Assembly (NCBI GenBank): GCA_003170275.1
Contig: PNAM01000079.1
Coordinates: 1-64,000 of the forward strand
Origin: Myxococcales bacterium
GTDB lineage: Bacteria; Myxococcota_A; Polyangia; Palsa-1104
Direction: 5' to 3'
DNA length: 64,000 nucleotides
Shown: one piece after another, positions 1 through 8,422 of the stretch
Layout: each line of letters starts with the position of its first letter
How positions within the stretch are numbered: the first letter of the stretch is position 1
The notes under the pieces: model-generated
What the model was told of the DNA's origin: nothing
Database searches by the model: none
The model's input: the letters and a program-made list of their open reading frames with translations, nothing else
Program-made: the position numbers and the translations under genes

Positions 1-2
1 AG

Positions 3-281
3 GAGATCGCCGACGCCGTGCTCGGCGCCCTGGGCAAGCCCGACTCCCTGAAGGAGATCGTCCCCGACCGGCCCGGACACGACCGGCGGTACCTGCTCGA
101 CTGCTCCAAGATCAGGACCGAGCTCGGGTGGGAGCCGTCCGTCTCGTTCGAAGAGGGTCTGGCCGAGACCGTCCGCTGGTACGCGGCCAACCGGGCCTGG
201 TGGGAGCCGCTGCGGGACCGGGCCCCGGTGGTGGAGACCTCGTGGGGCTCCGGCGCCACCGGGACCACCGACCCGGCCTGA
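3..281 (+). CDS. rmlB: dTDP-glucose 4,6-dehydratase, C-terminal fragment
   Basis: This is the last ~92 residues of RmlB, which makes dTDP-4-keto-6-deoxyglucose for dTDP-rhamnose. The reading frame is open to the window's left edge, so the start and the NAD-binding half lie outside. The visible part has the family's DRPGHDRRY segment, the LGWEPSVSFEEGL segment and the TVRWY motif near the end. rmlD follows after 11 bases, as expected for a rhamnose operon. Arginine codons are mainly CGG, unlike the genes after 3.8 kb. Confidence 0.9.
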   Translation, partial: EIADAVLGALGKPDSLKEIVPDRPGHDRRYLLDCSKIRTELGWEPSVSFEEGLAETVRWYAANRAWWEPLRDRAPVVETSWGSGATGTTDPA

Positions 282-292
282 GGCCGGACCCT

Positions 293-1198
293 ATGAGAGT
301 GCTCGTGACCGGGGCCGCCGGTCAGCTCGGCCGTGACCTGGTCGACGTCCTGTCCGGTGGGGTTCCCGCCGGCGGACGGACCGACGCCCGGACGGTGGGG
401 GTGGCCAAGATCGACGTGGTGGGGACCGATCACTCCCAGCTCGACGTGACCGACCGTTGCGCCGTCGAGTCGATCATGGAGGCGATCCGGCCCGACGTGG
501 TCGTCCATACCGCGGCGTGGACGGCGGTCGACGCCTGCGAGGCCGATCCCGATCGGGCCTTCGCCACCAACGCGATGGGCACCCGGCACATGGCCACCGC
601 GGCGCGTCGTCACGGCGCCCATCTCGTCTACATCTCGACCGACTACGTCTTCGACGGCACGTCGGACCGGCCCTATCTCGAGTGGGACCTTCCCCATCCC
701 CTGTCCGTCTACGGCCGGTCGAAGCTCGGCGGTGAGCAGGAGCTCGACTCCTCGGCCACCGTCATCCGGACCTCCTGGGTGTGCGGCGCGCACGGCGGCA
801 ACATGGTCTCCACCGTTCTGCGCCTCGCCGCCGGTGACGGGCCGCTGCGCTTCGTGGACGACCAGCGCGGCAGCCCGACGTTCACCGCCGACCTGGCCGC
901 AACGGTGGCCATGCTCGCCACCGAGCGGCTGCCCGGCGTCTTCCACGTGACCAATCAGGGAGTGGCCTCGTGGTACGAGTTCGCCGGGGCCGTCCTCGAC
1001 GCCGCCGGCCACGACCCGTCGAGGGTGGAGCCCATCGCCACAGCCGAACTCGATCCCCCCCGCCCCGCCCCTCGTCCCGCCAATTCCGTGCTCGACAACG
1101 CCGCGCTGCGCCTGGGCGGTCTGACCCTTCTGCCCGACTGGCGCGACGGGCTCGACCGGCTGGTGGCCGTTCTGGCCGCGCCCCTGGAGGCACCATGA
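293..1198 (+). CDS. rmlD: dTDP-4-dehydrorhamnose reductase
   Basis: The product (301 aa) catalyses the NAD(P)H-dependent last step of dTDP-L-rhamnose synthesis in the cytoplasm. It has the Rossmann motif GAAGQLG (7-13), the YISTDYVFDG strand (113-122) typical of RmlD, and the SDR catalytic Tyr140-x-x-x-Lys144. I chose the ATG at 293 because the nucleotide-binding motif follows directly, although the frame stays open upstream. The stop overlaps the next start (ATGA at 1195-1198), so it is probably translationally coupled to ugd. Length is normal for the family. Confidence 0.93.
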   Translation: MRVLVTGAAGQLGRDLVDVLSGGVPAGGRTDARTVGVAKIDVVGTDHSQLDVTDRCAVESIMEAIRPDVVVHTAAWTAVDACEADPDRAFATNAMGTRHMATAARRHGAHLVYISTDYVFDGTSDRPYLEWDLPHPLSVYGRSKLGGEQELDSSATVIRTSWVCGAHGGNMVSTVLRLAAGDGPLRFVDDQRGSPTFTADLAATVAMLATERLPGVFHVTNQGVASWYEFAGAVLDAAGHDPSRVEPIATAELDPPRPAPRPANSVLDNAALRLGGLTLLPDWRDGLDRLVAVLAAPLEAP

Positions 1199-2511
1199 GT
1201 CCGCTGAGTGACGCCCCCGATCCGTCCGAGCTCACCCTGGCCGTCATCGGGGCCGGCTACGTGGGGCTGACCACGGCCGTCTGTCTGGCCCATCTCGGCT
1301 ACCGGGTCTGCTGCGGCGAGTCGGACGAGGAGAAGGTGGCCCGGTTGTCGCGGGGGGAGCCGACCATCTTGGAGGACGGTCTGGCGGAGCTGCTGTCCGA
1401 GGGCCTGGCGGCCAAGCGGCTCAGCTTCGTGGCCGGGGCGAAGGGGGCCGTCGAAGGCGCCGCCTTCGTCTTTCTCTGCGTTCCCACCCCGCAAAGAGCC
1501 GACGGCTCGGCCGACGTCGACGTCCTCGAGTCGGTGGCCCGCGAGATCGGTCCGTATCTGGCCTACGGCGCCGTGGTGGTGAACAAGTCCACGGTCCCCG
1601 TCGGGTCGGCTCTGCTGGTCGAGCGGCTCCTCGACCGGCCCGGGATTCCCGTCGTCTCCAATCCGGAGTTCCTGCGCGAGGGATCGGCCGTCCACGACTG
1701 CCTGCACCCCGACCGGATCGTGGTGGGTTCCGATGACCAGGCGGCCGCCGCCCGGGTGGGCGCGCTGTTCGCCGCTACCCAGGCTCCGCTCATCGTCACC
1801 GATGCGGCCACGGCCGAGACGATCAAGTACGCCTCCAACGCTTTTCTCGCCACCAAGCTCTCCTACGTGAACGCCGTGGCCAACCTGTGCGAAGCAGTGG
1901 GGGCCGACGTCCGCGACGTGCTTCTCGGGATGGCCTACGACCACCGGATCGGCTTCGACTACCTCCGGCCCGGCCCCGGCTGGGGGGGATCGTGCCTGCC
2001 CAAGGACACCCGGGCGCTTCTCTTCATGGCCGAATCGGGCGGCTACGAGTTCCCCCTGCTCCGCGAGGTGATCCAGACGAACGAGACCCAGCTGTCGACG
2101 GTGATGAGCAAGATCCGTCACGCCGTCGGGGGATCGCTGGCGGGCCGTCAGGTGGCGGCCTGGGGACTGACCTTCAAAGCCCGCACCGACGACAGGCGCG
2201 ACTCACCGGCCGTCGAGATCGTGGGGCGGATGGTGGCCGAAGGCGCGCACGTGCGGGTCTTCGACCCCACGGTGACCGCACCCGTGGCCGAGCTTCCCCA
2301 CGGTGTCGAAATCGCCGGCGACGCTTATGCAGCATGTGACGGCGCCGCCGCCGTGGTCGTGCTCACCGAGTGGGATGAGCTCCGTTGGCTCGACTTCGGC
2401 AAGGTCCTGCAGCTCCTGGCGGAGCCCTCCGTCATCGACGCCCGCAACCTGCTCGACCCCTCGGCGCTGCGCCGGATGGGCTTCTCCTATTCCGGCGTGG
2501 GAAGGCCGTGA
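1195..2511 (+). CDS. ugd: UDP-glucose 6-dehydrogenase
   Basis: The enzyme (438 aa) oxidises UDP-glucose twice with NAD+ to UDP-glucuronate. It has the N-terminal GAGYVGL NAD motif (19-25), the [10 protein letters not shown] segment and the catalytic cysteine in GGSCLPKDT (Cys267), with the UDP-binding domain after it. Start and stop overlap the neighbours (ATGA before, GTGA after). With the next gene it forms a UDP-glucose to UDP-glucuronate to UDP-xylose route for exopolysaccharide or glycan synthesis. Confidence 0.94.
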   Translation: MSPLSDAPDPSELTLAVIGAGYVGLTTAVCLAHLGYRVCCGESDEEKVARLSRGEPTILEDGLAELLSEGLAAKRLSFVAGAKGAVEGAAFVFLCVPTPQRADGSADVDVLESVAREIGPYLAYGAVVVNKSTVPVGSALLVERLLDRPGIPVVSNPEFLREGSAVHDCLHPDRIVVGSDDQAAAARVGALFAATQAPLIVTDAATAETIKYASNAFLATKLSYVNAVANLCEAVGADVRDVLLGMAYDHRIGFDYLRPGPGWGGSCLPKDTRALLFMAESGGYEFPLLREVIQTNETQLSTVMSKIRHAVGGSLAGRQVAAWGLTFKARTDDRRDSPAVEIVGRMVAEGAHVRVFDPTVTAPVAELPHGVEIAGDAYAACDGAAAVVVLTEWDELRWLDFGKVLQLLAEPSVIDARNLLDPSALRRMGFSYSGVGRP

Positions 2512-3443
2512 CGGCTCGTCGGGTGGTGGTCACCGGCGGTGCCGGCTTCTTGGGGTCCCATCTTTGCGATGCCCTCATCGCGCGCGGTGACAGCGTCGTC
2601 TGCGTGGACGACCTGTCGACGGGATCGGCCGACAACGTGACGGAGCTGTTAGGTCGCCACTCTTTCGAGCTTCTCGTCTCCGACGTGAGCGTCTCGCTCG
2701 AAGTCGACGGACCGGTCGACGCCGTTCTGCATTTCGCCAGCGCCGCCTCGCCGCCGGACTACCTGGCCCGGCCGCTCGAGACGCTGGCGGTCGGCAGCGA
2801 GGGGACGCGGCGGGCTCTCAGCCTGGCCGGCGCGCATGGGGCCCGGTTCGTTCTGGCCTCGACCAGTGAGATCTACGGCGACCCCGAAGTCCATCCCCAG
2901 ACCGAGCGCTACTGGGGCAACGTCAACTCGGTCGGTCCCCGCAGCGTCTACGACGAGGCCAAGCGATTCGCCGAAGCGCTCACCATGGCGTGGCACCGGG
3001 CCCTCGACGCCGACGTCGGGATCGTCAGGATTTTCAACACCTACGGGCCGCGACTGCGCCCCGGTGACGGCCGCGTCGTCTCGAACTTCCTCACCCAGGC
3101 CCTCTCGGGCCGGCCCCTCACCGTCTACGGCGACGGCACCCAGACGAGGAGCCTCTGCTTCGTGAGCGACGAGGTGGCGGGCATCTTGGCCCTGCTCGAC
3201 AGTTCGATCACGGGCCCGGTGAACATCGGCAACCCCGATGAGTACACCATGCTCGAGCTGGCCCGGATCGTCCTCCAGGTGACGGGATCGTCCTCTGAGA
3301 TCGTCCATGCCCCTCTTCCCGTGGACGACCCCACCCGGCGCCGGCCCGACATCACGCTCGCCCGCCGGGAGCTCGGATGGGAACCGGTGGTGGCGCTCCA
3401 GGACGGTCTCCGCCGGACGGCCGACTTCTTCTCGGCCCCCTGA
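2508..3443 (+). CDS. UDP-glucuronate decarboxylase (UDP-xylose synthase), SDR family
   Basis: The protein (311 aa) is an extended SDR with GGAGFLG (10-16) and catalytic Tyr148-x-x-x-Lys152 in YDEAKR. The stretch from [12 protein letters not shown] to YDEAKR is diagnostic of UDP-glucuronate decarboxylases rather than 4-epimerases. It starts at GTG 2508, overlapping the ugd stop as GTGA, and uses the product of that gene. It is the last gene with the CGG-rich actinobacterial codon style. A related UDP-apiose/xylose-type activity cannot be excluded. Confidence 0.85.
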   Translation: MTARRVVVTGGAGFLGSHLCDALIARGDSVVCVDDLSTGSADNVTELLGRHSFELLVSDVSVSLEVDGPVDAVLHFASAASPPDYLARPLETLAVGSEGTRRALSLAGAHGARFVLASTSEIYGDPEVHPQTERYWGNVNSVGPRSVYDEAKRFAEALTMAWHRALDADVGIVRIFNTYGPRLRPGDGRVVSNFLTQALSGRPLTVYGDGTQTRSLCFVSDEVAGILALLDSSITGPVNIGNPDEYTMLELARIVLQVTGSSSEIVHAPLPVDDPTRRRPDITLARRELGWEPVVALQDGLRRTADFFSAP

Positions 3444-3592
3444 CGGGTGGTGCGCACCCGGACCAGGGCATTTCTGCGGCGCCGGCAGCGCCCCGGTGGC
3501 CACGAAGCGGTCAGGCGGCCCGCCAACAGCCATGATGGGGGACGTCCTGGCCCGCCGGTCGGCGGCCGACGACCACCGGGAAGGAGCTCGAG
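3444..3592. other. Non-coding spacer before the glycosyltransferase gene
   Basis: This 149-base spacer holds no recognisable terminator or promoter. It ends in a clear Shine-Dalgarno sequence (GGAAGGAG) about 6 bases before ATG 3593. It appears compositionally continuous with the upstream actinobacterial-type operon, so the suspected contig junction lies to its right, not inside it. Confidence 0.5.
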
Positions 3593-4333
3593 ATGATGGA
3601 TGGCGCCAGTGAGCCGCACGTCTTTCGGAGCTTGTCCGTGATCGTCCCCGTCTTCAACGAGCGCAACACGGTGGCCGAGATCATCCGGAGGATGCGGGCC
3701 GTGAAGCTTCCCAATGACCTCGAGCTCGAGGTGGTGGTGGTCGACGACGGCTCGAGCGATGATTCGGCGCGGGTCGCCGAGGCCGCCGGCGCGGATGCGG
3801 TGCTCAGGCACGCGGCGAACCACGGCAAGGGCGCCGCGCTGGCCACCGCGTTCGCGTTTGCCGAACAAGAGGGCGCGAGCGCGGTCCTGAGCATGGACGC
3901 CGACGGGCAGCACGACGCCGCCGAGATTCCGCGGCTGATCGCGGCGCACCTCGCCGAACCGCGCGCGATCGTGATCGGCGTGCGCAGCTTCGCGCCCGAG
4001 GACATGCCGCGCCGCAGCCGGATCGGCAACCGCATCTCCACCTGGTGGATCTCGAAGTTCGCCGGCCGCGCGCACGCCGACACGCAGTCCGGCTTTCGCG
4101 TCTATCCGCGCGCGCTGTACCGCAACGTGGCGCTGCGCTCGCGCCGGTTCGAGACCGAGACCGAGCTCCTGTTGCACGCGGCCCGTCGGGGACTGCCGCT
4201 CGTGGAGGTGCCCATCCGCACCATCTACGGTCCGGATCGGGTGACGCACTTTCACGGATTTCGCGACACGATGAGGGTGATCCGATTGGTGATCCTGTCG
4301 CCCACGTGGCCACGCGAAGAGGCCGCCGAGTGA
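3593..4333 (+). CDS. Family 2 glycosyltransferase (dolichol-phosphate-mannose-synthase-like), possibly chimeric
   Basis: The protein (246 aa) has a GT-A fold sugar-nucleotide-binding motif VVVDDGSSDD (48-57) and the metal-binding DADG motif (102-105), as in polyprenyl-phosphate glycosyltransferases. No membrane segment is visible, so it should act on the inner face of the membrane on a lipid or protein acceptor. Residues 1-50 are encoded in the actinobacterial style of the upstream operon and residues from about 65 in the CGC-rich style of everything downstream. The gene may therefore be two homologues joined at the conserved DDGS codons. Its stop overlaps the next GTG start. Confidence 0.75.
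   Translation: MMDGASEPHVFRSLSVIVPVFNERNTVAEIIRRMRAVKLPNDLELEVVVVDDGSSDDSARVAEAAGADAVLRHAANHGKGAALATAFAFAEQEGASAVLSMDADGQHDAAEIPRLIAAHLAEPRAIVIGVRSFAPEDMPRRSRIGNRISTWWISKFAGRAHADTQSGFRVYPRALYRNVALRSRRFETETELLLHAARRGLPLVEVPIRTIYGPDRVTHFHGFRDTMRVIRLVILSPTWPREEAAE
3705..3790. other. Probable compositional junction (assembly chimera or transfer boundary)
   Basis: To the left, arginine codons are predominantly CGG/AGG. To the right, CGC, GCGCG and CGATCG-type words dominate for the remaining 60 kb. The change occurs around the codons for the conserved VVVDDGSS motif of a glycosyltransferase, a region similar enough between phyla to mislead an assembler or to allow recombination. I cannot place the exact base. 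Confidence 0.55.
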
Positions 4334-4929
4334 AGTCGTTCACCTCTGCGCTCACGCTCGCGTTCACGTTCACGCTCACGTCTTGCGCTCATCGGTCGCA
4401 ACCGCTCGTCGCCGCACCGACGGCGCAGTTCGGGTGGAAGACCCTGCGCGCCGAGCATCGGGTCGCGATCGACGTCACGCTGCCCGACGGCACGCACGAC
4501 CAGCGCAGCCTGCGCGGCGTGATCGCGGTGGAGCGGCCCGACCGCTTCCGGCTGCGTGCGCTCGGGCCGGGCGGCATCACGCTGTTCGATCTGCTGTCGG
4601 TGGGTGGGCGCGTCAAGGTGATCGAGGCGATCAAGGATCCGTCGAAGTCGTCGCTGGGCGAGATCATCCAGTCGATGGCCGGCGATCTGTCGGCGGCGTT
4701 CCTGCTCGAGCCCGCGCCGCCGGAACGCAAGGTCACCGTCGAGAAGGACGCGGTGATCGTGAGCGAGGCGACGCGCACGGTGCGGCTCTCGGCGTTCCAG
4801 CTCGTGCACGGGCAATCGCTGCCGGCGCGCATCGTGATCGACAACTCCGCGCGCCACTACTCGGTCACGGTGACGGCGAGCTCGAGCGAGCTCGATTCCC
4901 CGCTCGACCCTGAACTTTTCAAGGAGTAG
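4330..4929 (+). CDS. Putative LolB/LolA-fold outer-membrane lipoprotein
   Basis: The product (199 aa) begins at GTG 4330, overlapping the previous stop. It has a hydrophobic signal peptide ending in a lipobox-like LTSC (lipidated Cys19). The body resembles the LolA/LolB beta-fold: a WKTLRAEHRV opening, a PDRFRLRA segment and repeated beta-strands to an end at FKE. This would suit binding of an acyl chain or another hydrophobic ligand in the periplasm, but that is inference. The signal peptide is encoded by five tandem hexamers (4351-4380). Confidence 0.6.
   Translation: MKSFTSALTLAFTFTLTSCAHRSQPLVAAPTAQFGWKTLRAEHRVAIDVTLPDGTHDQRSLRGVIAVERPDRFRLRALGPGGITLFDLLSVGGRVKVIEAIKDPSKSSLGEIIQSMAGDLSAAFLLEPAPPERKVTVEKDAVIVSEATRTVRLSAFQLVHGQSLPARIVIDNSARHYSVTVTASSSELDSPLDPELFKE
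4351..4380. repeat. Hexanucleotide tandem array inside a signal peptide
   Basis: Five consecutive 6-base units, all variants of TTCACG or CTCACG, encode alternating Leu/Thr/Phe residues of the lipoprotein signal peptide. The same unit in reverse complement (CGTGAA) forms a nine-unit array at 16573-16626. Confidence 0.75.
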
Positions 4930-4940
4930 CATCGCCGCCC

Positions 4941-5780
4941 ATGTCGCCGGAACAGCCCTTCCTCGGGAGTGACGCGCAGTTCGAAAACCTCCCCTATCGG
5001 CCCTGCGAGATCGCGCATCGCTACGGCGAGCGCGTGCACATCCTGGCCGATCCGCTCTCGCTGACCATGCTGGCCAAGCTGTGCGCCAAGGGGACGGTGC
5101 AGCCCGAGGTCAATCGGCTCGTCGGTGAGCTGTATCGCATGCTGGTGCACGAGGTGGTGGCGGCGGAGTTCCCGCGCCAATCGATCGCGCAGCCGACGCG
5201 CATGATCGACGTGACCCCGCGCGGAGTGTGGCGCGGCGACACCATCGCGATCTCGACGCCGTCGGTGGTGGTGGCAGTGGCGCGCGCGGGCCTGTTGCCG
5301 TCGCAGAACACCTTCGATTTTCTCAACCAGGTGCTGCAGCCCGAAGGGGTGCGGCAGGATCACCTGGCGCTCGCGCGCACCGTCGACGAAAAGGGCGGCG
5401 TGACCGGCGCGGGGCTGTATGCGTCGAAGATCGGCGGGCCGGTCGACGGCGCGGTGATGTTGATCCCCGATCCGATGGGTGCGACCGGCTCGACGGTGTC
5501 GAAGGTGATCGAGCAGTATCCGATCGATCTGTACGGCAAACCGCTCAAGGTGATCGCGGTGCACCTGATCATCACGCCCGAATACCTGAAGCACGTGCGC
5601 CACCAGCACCCGAACGTGCTGGTCTACGCGCTGCGCCTCGATCGAGGGCTGTCGGCGGCCGACGTGCTGGCGACCGTACCGGGTGAGCGTTGGAGCGAGG
5701 AGCGCGGGCTCACCGATCACCACTACATCGTGCCGGGCGGCGGCGGGCTCGGCGAGATCATCAACAACAGCTTCGTCTAG
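4941..5780 (+). CDS. upp: Uracil phosphoribosyltransferase family protein
   Basis: The predicted reaction is uracil + PRPP to UMP. The PRPP-binding loop is DPMGATGST (177-185), matching the DPMLATGGS type of Upp, and the C-terminus GYIVPG-like [13 protein letters not shown] matches the uracil-binding end of the family. At 279 aa it is about 70 residues longer than typical Upp, mainly at the N-terminus (residues 1-60). The hypoxanthine phosphoribosyltransferase gene follows after 10 bases, so this is a nucleobase-salvage pair. Confidence 0.8.
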   Translation: MSPEQPFLGSDAQFENLPYRPCEIAHRYGERVHILADPLSLTMLAKLCAKGTVQPEVNRLVGELYRMLVHEVVAAEFPRQSIAQPTRMIDVTPRGVWRGDTIAISTPSVVVAVARAGLLPSQNTFDFLNQVLQPEGVRQDHLALARTVDEKGGVTGAGLYASKIGGPVDGAVMLIPDPMGATGSTVSKVIEQYPIDLYGKPLKVIAVHLIITPEYLKHVRHQHPNVLVYALRLDRGLSAADVLATVPGERWSEERGLTDHHYIVPGGGGLGEIINNSFV

Positions 5781-5790
5781 GGGGCCCGCC

Positions 5791-6324
5791 GTGGAACAGA
5801 TCGAGAAGAAGAACATCAAAGAGCTCTACACCGCCGAGGTGATCGCGGCGCGGATCCGCGAGCTGGGCGCGCAGATCTACCAGGACTACGGCGATCGCGA
5901 GCTGGTGCTGGTGGGCGTGCTCAAGGGCTCGTTCCTGTTCATCGCCGATCTCGCGCGCGCCATTCCGTCGACGGAGGTGCGCATCGAGTTCCTCGGGTTG
6001 GCCAGCTACGGCGACGAGACCAAGTCGTCGGGCGTGGTGCAGATCACCGCGGACTTGACCAAGCCGGTCGAGGGCAAGCACGTGCTGGTGGTCGAGGACA
6101 TCGTCGACACCGGGCTGACCATGGACTACCTGATGGACAACCTGCGCACGCGCCACCCCGCGTCGGTGAAGCTGTGCGCGCTCTTGCACAAGCCGTCGCG
6201 GCAGAAGAAGCACGTGCCGATCGACTACCTCGGGTTCACCATCCCCGATCTGTTCGTGGTGGGCTACGGCCTCGACTTCGCGCAGCGCTACCGCAACCTG
6301 CCGTTCATCGGCGTCCTGGAGTAG
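5791..6324 (+). CDS. hpt: Hypoxanthine(-guanine) phosphoribosyltransferase
   Basis: The enzyme (178 aa) salvages hypoxanthine or guanine with PRPP. It has the PRPP motif VEDIVDTG (101-108), the VLKGSFLF segment (43-50) and the [10 protein letters not shown]-terminus seen in bacterial Hpt. GTG 5791 was chosen as start because it gives the normal family length and lies 10 bases after upp. Its stop is followed by a palindrome (GCGACGTCGC, 6325-6334) that fills the 13-base gap to the convergent gene. Confidence 0.92.
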   Translation: MEQIEKKNIKELYTAEVIAARIRELGAQIYQDYGDRELVLVGVLKGSFLFIADLARAIPSTEVRIEFLGLASYGDETKSSGVVQITADLTKPVEGKHVLVVEDIVDTGLTMDYLMDNLRTRHPASVKLCALLHKPSRQKKHVPIDYLGFTIPDLFVVGYGLDFAQRYRNLPFIGVLE

Positions 6325-6337
6325 GCGACGTCGCGAC

Positions 6338-7354
6338 TCAGGGCTTGGCGGAGCGCACGAGCTTCTGCTTGAGCTCGGCGTAGCGCTTGAGCAGCTCGTA
6401 GTTCTGCTGGCGGAAGCCGACCAGGTAGCGGCGCTCGCGGCTCTTGGCCCGGAACGCGGCGCGCAGCTCGTCGATGCGCTCGACCATCTGCGCCACGTCG
6501 CGAAATTCGGGGACGAAGGCGATCACGCGCGAGCCCTCGATCACCTCGGCCTTGCCGGCCTTGGTCTGGCCCGGGCGCGTGTAGAGGATGGTGATGGTGT
6601 CGGGCGCCTGCGCCTTGAGCGCGCTGACCACCATCGAGCCGGGCAGATCGGGGAGCGTGCTGCACACCAGCGCGAGCTGGAAGGTCGAGCCGGTGGCGAC
6701 GTCGAGGCCTTCGCCGCCCGAGCCGGCGGTGCGCACCTGATAGCCGCCCTTGGCGTCGAGCGCGGCCTTGAGCTCGGCGCCGAGCCACGCGTCCTCGGGC
6801 GGCTCGACGACCAGCAGCGAGGTCTCGCCGTCGGCGTCGGCGTGCTGCGCGTTGCCGTCGAGGCGCTCCTCGAGCTCGGAGACCTTGCGCGAGGTGTCCA
6901 TCAGGCGCTTCAAGAAGTCTTCGTGCACGCCGAGCACCTCAGTGATGAGGCGGGCCTCGTCGGCCTTGCCGCGCACCTCGGTGCACGACTCGACCACGCG
7001 CTGCTTCAGGTACTCGACCTGATCGGGCGCCTTGACCACCACGTCGGTGGCGCCGGCGCGGAAGGCCTCGACCGCGGCCTCGAACACCTTGCGCGAGGCC
7101 ATCACGAACACCGCGGTGGTGGGCGCGTGCTGCTTCATCCAGCGCACCAGCTCGAGGCCGGCGTTGGGCGCCGGCGTGTCCAGATCGATCAGCGCGGCGG
7201 CGAAGAACTTGTCGCGCACCAGCTCGCGGGCGCGCTGCGGATCGGCGATCACCGTCGGCACCAGGCCCTGCGTGGTGAGGAGCTGGCCGAGGCCCTTCTG
7301 TACCTTCTCATCGCCGTCGACGATGAGAATCTCCTGTCCGTCCGCCTGTGTCAT
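6338..7354 (-). CDS. Twin receiver-domain protein with central coiled coil
   Basis: The protein (338 aa) has a first CheY-like domain (about 5-125), with the LIVDGDE acidic pocket and an LIDLDTP phospho-site region. A helical Glu/Lys-rich segment follows (about 140-170). A second, degenerate receiver-like domain (about 178-300) keeps the fold pattern but lacks a clear acidic pocket, and the C-terminal helix is basic. There is no DNA-binding or enzymatic output domain, so it probably works by protein contacts, as FrzZ-like double receivers do. Its start overlaps the stop of the zinc-ribbon/AgmX gene by 4 bases. Confidence 0.7.
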   Translation of the reverse strand: MTQADGQEILIVDGDEKVQKGLGQLLTTQGLVPTVIADPQRARELVRDKFFAAALIDLDTPAPNAGLELVRWMKQHAPTTAVFVMASRKVFEAAVEAFRAGATDVVVKAPDQVEYLKQRVVESCTEVRGKADEARLITEVLGVHEDFLKRLMDTSRKVSELEERLDGNAQHADADGETSLLVVEPPEDAWLGAELKAALDAKGGYQVRTAGSGGEGLDVATGSTFQLALVCSTLPDLPGSMVVSALKAQAPDTITILYTRPGQTKAGKAEVIEGSRVIAFVPEFRDVAQMVERIDELRAAFRAKSRERRYLVGFRQQNYELLKRYAELKQKLVRSAKP

Positions 7355-8373
7355 GAGCCCGCCGAGAACACGAAGGGGTAGATTAGCTCAACTTCGCCCC
7401 CGAGCGGGCGCGGAAACTGCCATTCCTTGACGCGCTCCTCGAGGCAGCGCGCCAGCGTCTCGGACTCGGTGGTGTTGGCTTCGGTCTTGACGTGGCTGGG
7501 CCGGCCCGAGCCCGCGATGGTGAAGGCGATCTCGACGCGGCCGCCCGGCGAGTTGATCTTGAACGCGTGCGAGTAGCAGGCGCGCACCTGCGGCATGTGC
7601 GTCTCGACGATCATGCGCACGCTCTCGGAGTCGAACTGATCCTCGGCCACCTTGCGCAGCTCGTCGTCGCTCGGCGGCTTGGGCTCGAACGGCTTCTCGA
7701 CGGCGGGCGCGGGCTCGACCGGCGCGTCGGACTTCGCCGTCGCCGGGGCCAGCTTGGGCGCAGGCGCGGTGGTGGTCTTCGGCTGCGGGCGCGAATCGGT
7801 GGCGACGCTCTTGTGCGGCAGCGGGCCGCCCTTGTCGATTCGCTTTGGTCCGGCGGCCAGCTCTCGCTTGGTCGGCACGTGCACGGGCGCGACCCGGTGC
7901 GGACCCTTCTTGGCGCGCGCCGGTTTGGCGGGCGCGGGCGGTGCGACGGTCGCCGGCGGCGCCGGCTGCGGAGCGGGCGCGACGACGACAGGAACCGCTG
8001 GCGGGGGCAACGGCTCGGCCTGGCGGCGCACCAGGAAGAAGCCGCCGCACGCCGCGCCCAGCCCGAGCAGCGTGAGCGCGATCAGGATCGGCGCGCGGTT
8101 GCGCTTGTAGGTGCGCATCAGCGCCGAGTCGGTCTCGACCGGGCCGGTGGTCGTCGGCGGCTTCGGCGCCTCTCGTTTGGGCACCTGCGGCTTCGGCGTC
8201 TTGGGCAGCGGCTCCATCTGCCGCGTCGGATCTTCGCCGCCGGGAAGCGGCTGGCCGGACGCCGCCGCCGGATCGGGCAACGCGGTCCAGCCCTCGATCC
8301 GCCGGCCACACTTCGCGCAGAACGTGGCGGCCTCGGGGAGCTCGGTCTGACAGTGAGGGCAACGCGACGTCAT
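7351..8373 (-). CDS. Zinc-ribbon, membrane-spanning AgmX/PglI C-terminal-domain protein
   Basis: The 340-aa protein opens with a zinc ribbon (Cys5, Cys8, Cys19, Cys22). A Pro/Lys linker, one membrane helix (about 94-115) and a long Pro/Ala/Lys periplasmic linker follow. It ends in an AgmX/PglI-type (TonB-like) domain (about 245-337) with PQVRACYSHA and WQFPRP motifs. In myxobacteria such proteins are linked to gliding or adhesion machines, where the domain may span to the outer membrane. It is co-transcribed with the twin-receiver gene and diverges from pilT. Confidence 0.72.
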   Translation of the reverse strand: MTSRCPHCQTELPEAATFCAKCGRRIEGWTALPDPAAASGQPLPGGEDPTRQMEPLPKTPKPQVPKREAPKPPTTTGPVETDSALMRTYKRNRAPILIALTLLGLGAACGGFFLVRRQAEPLPPPAVPVVVAPAPQPAPPATVAPPAPAKPARAKKGPHRVAPVHVPTKRELAAGPKRIDKGGPLPHKSVATDSRPQPKTTTAPAPKLAPATAKSDAPVEPAPAVEKPFEPKPPSDDELRKVAEDQFDSESVRMIVETHMPQVRACYSHAFKINSPGGRVEIAFTIAGSGRPSHVKTEANTTESETLARCLEERVKEWQFPRPLGGEVELIYPFVFSAGS

Positions 8374-8392
8374 CGTCGGGTGGAGGGTTCTG

Positions 8393-8416
8393 ATCGTACC
8401 ATGTTAATGATACGAT
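8393..8416. promoter_or_regulatory. Inverted repeat between divergent genes (possible operator)
   Basis: ATCGTA (8393-8398) and TACGAT (8411-8416) form 6-base arms around a 12-base AT-rich centre in the 49-base gap between the AgmX-domain gene and pilT. The gap must contain both promoters, so a shared regulator site is possible. No convincing -35/-10 pair is visible. Confidence 0.3.
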
Positions 8417-8422
8417 TCGACC

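Noticed and set aside
128-292. Earlier in-frame start for rmlD
   Set aside because: It would add about 55 residues of Arg/Gly-rich sequence before the NAD-binding motif and overlap the rmlB end.
970-1194. Earlier start for ugd
   Set aside because: The upstream codons are low-complexity and overlap rmlD; the ATG at 1195 has the standard overlap and length.
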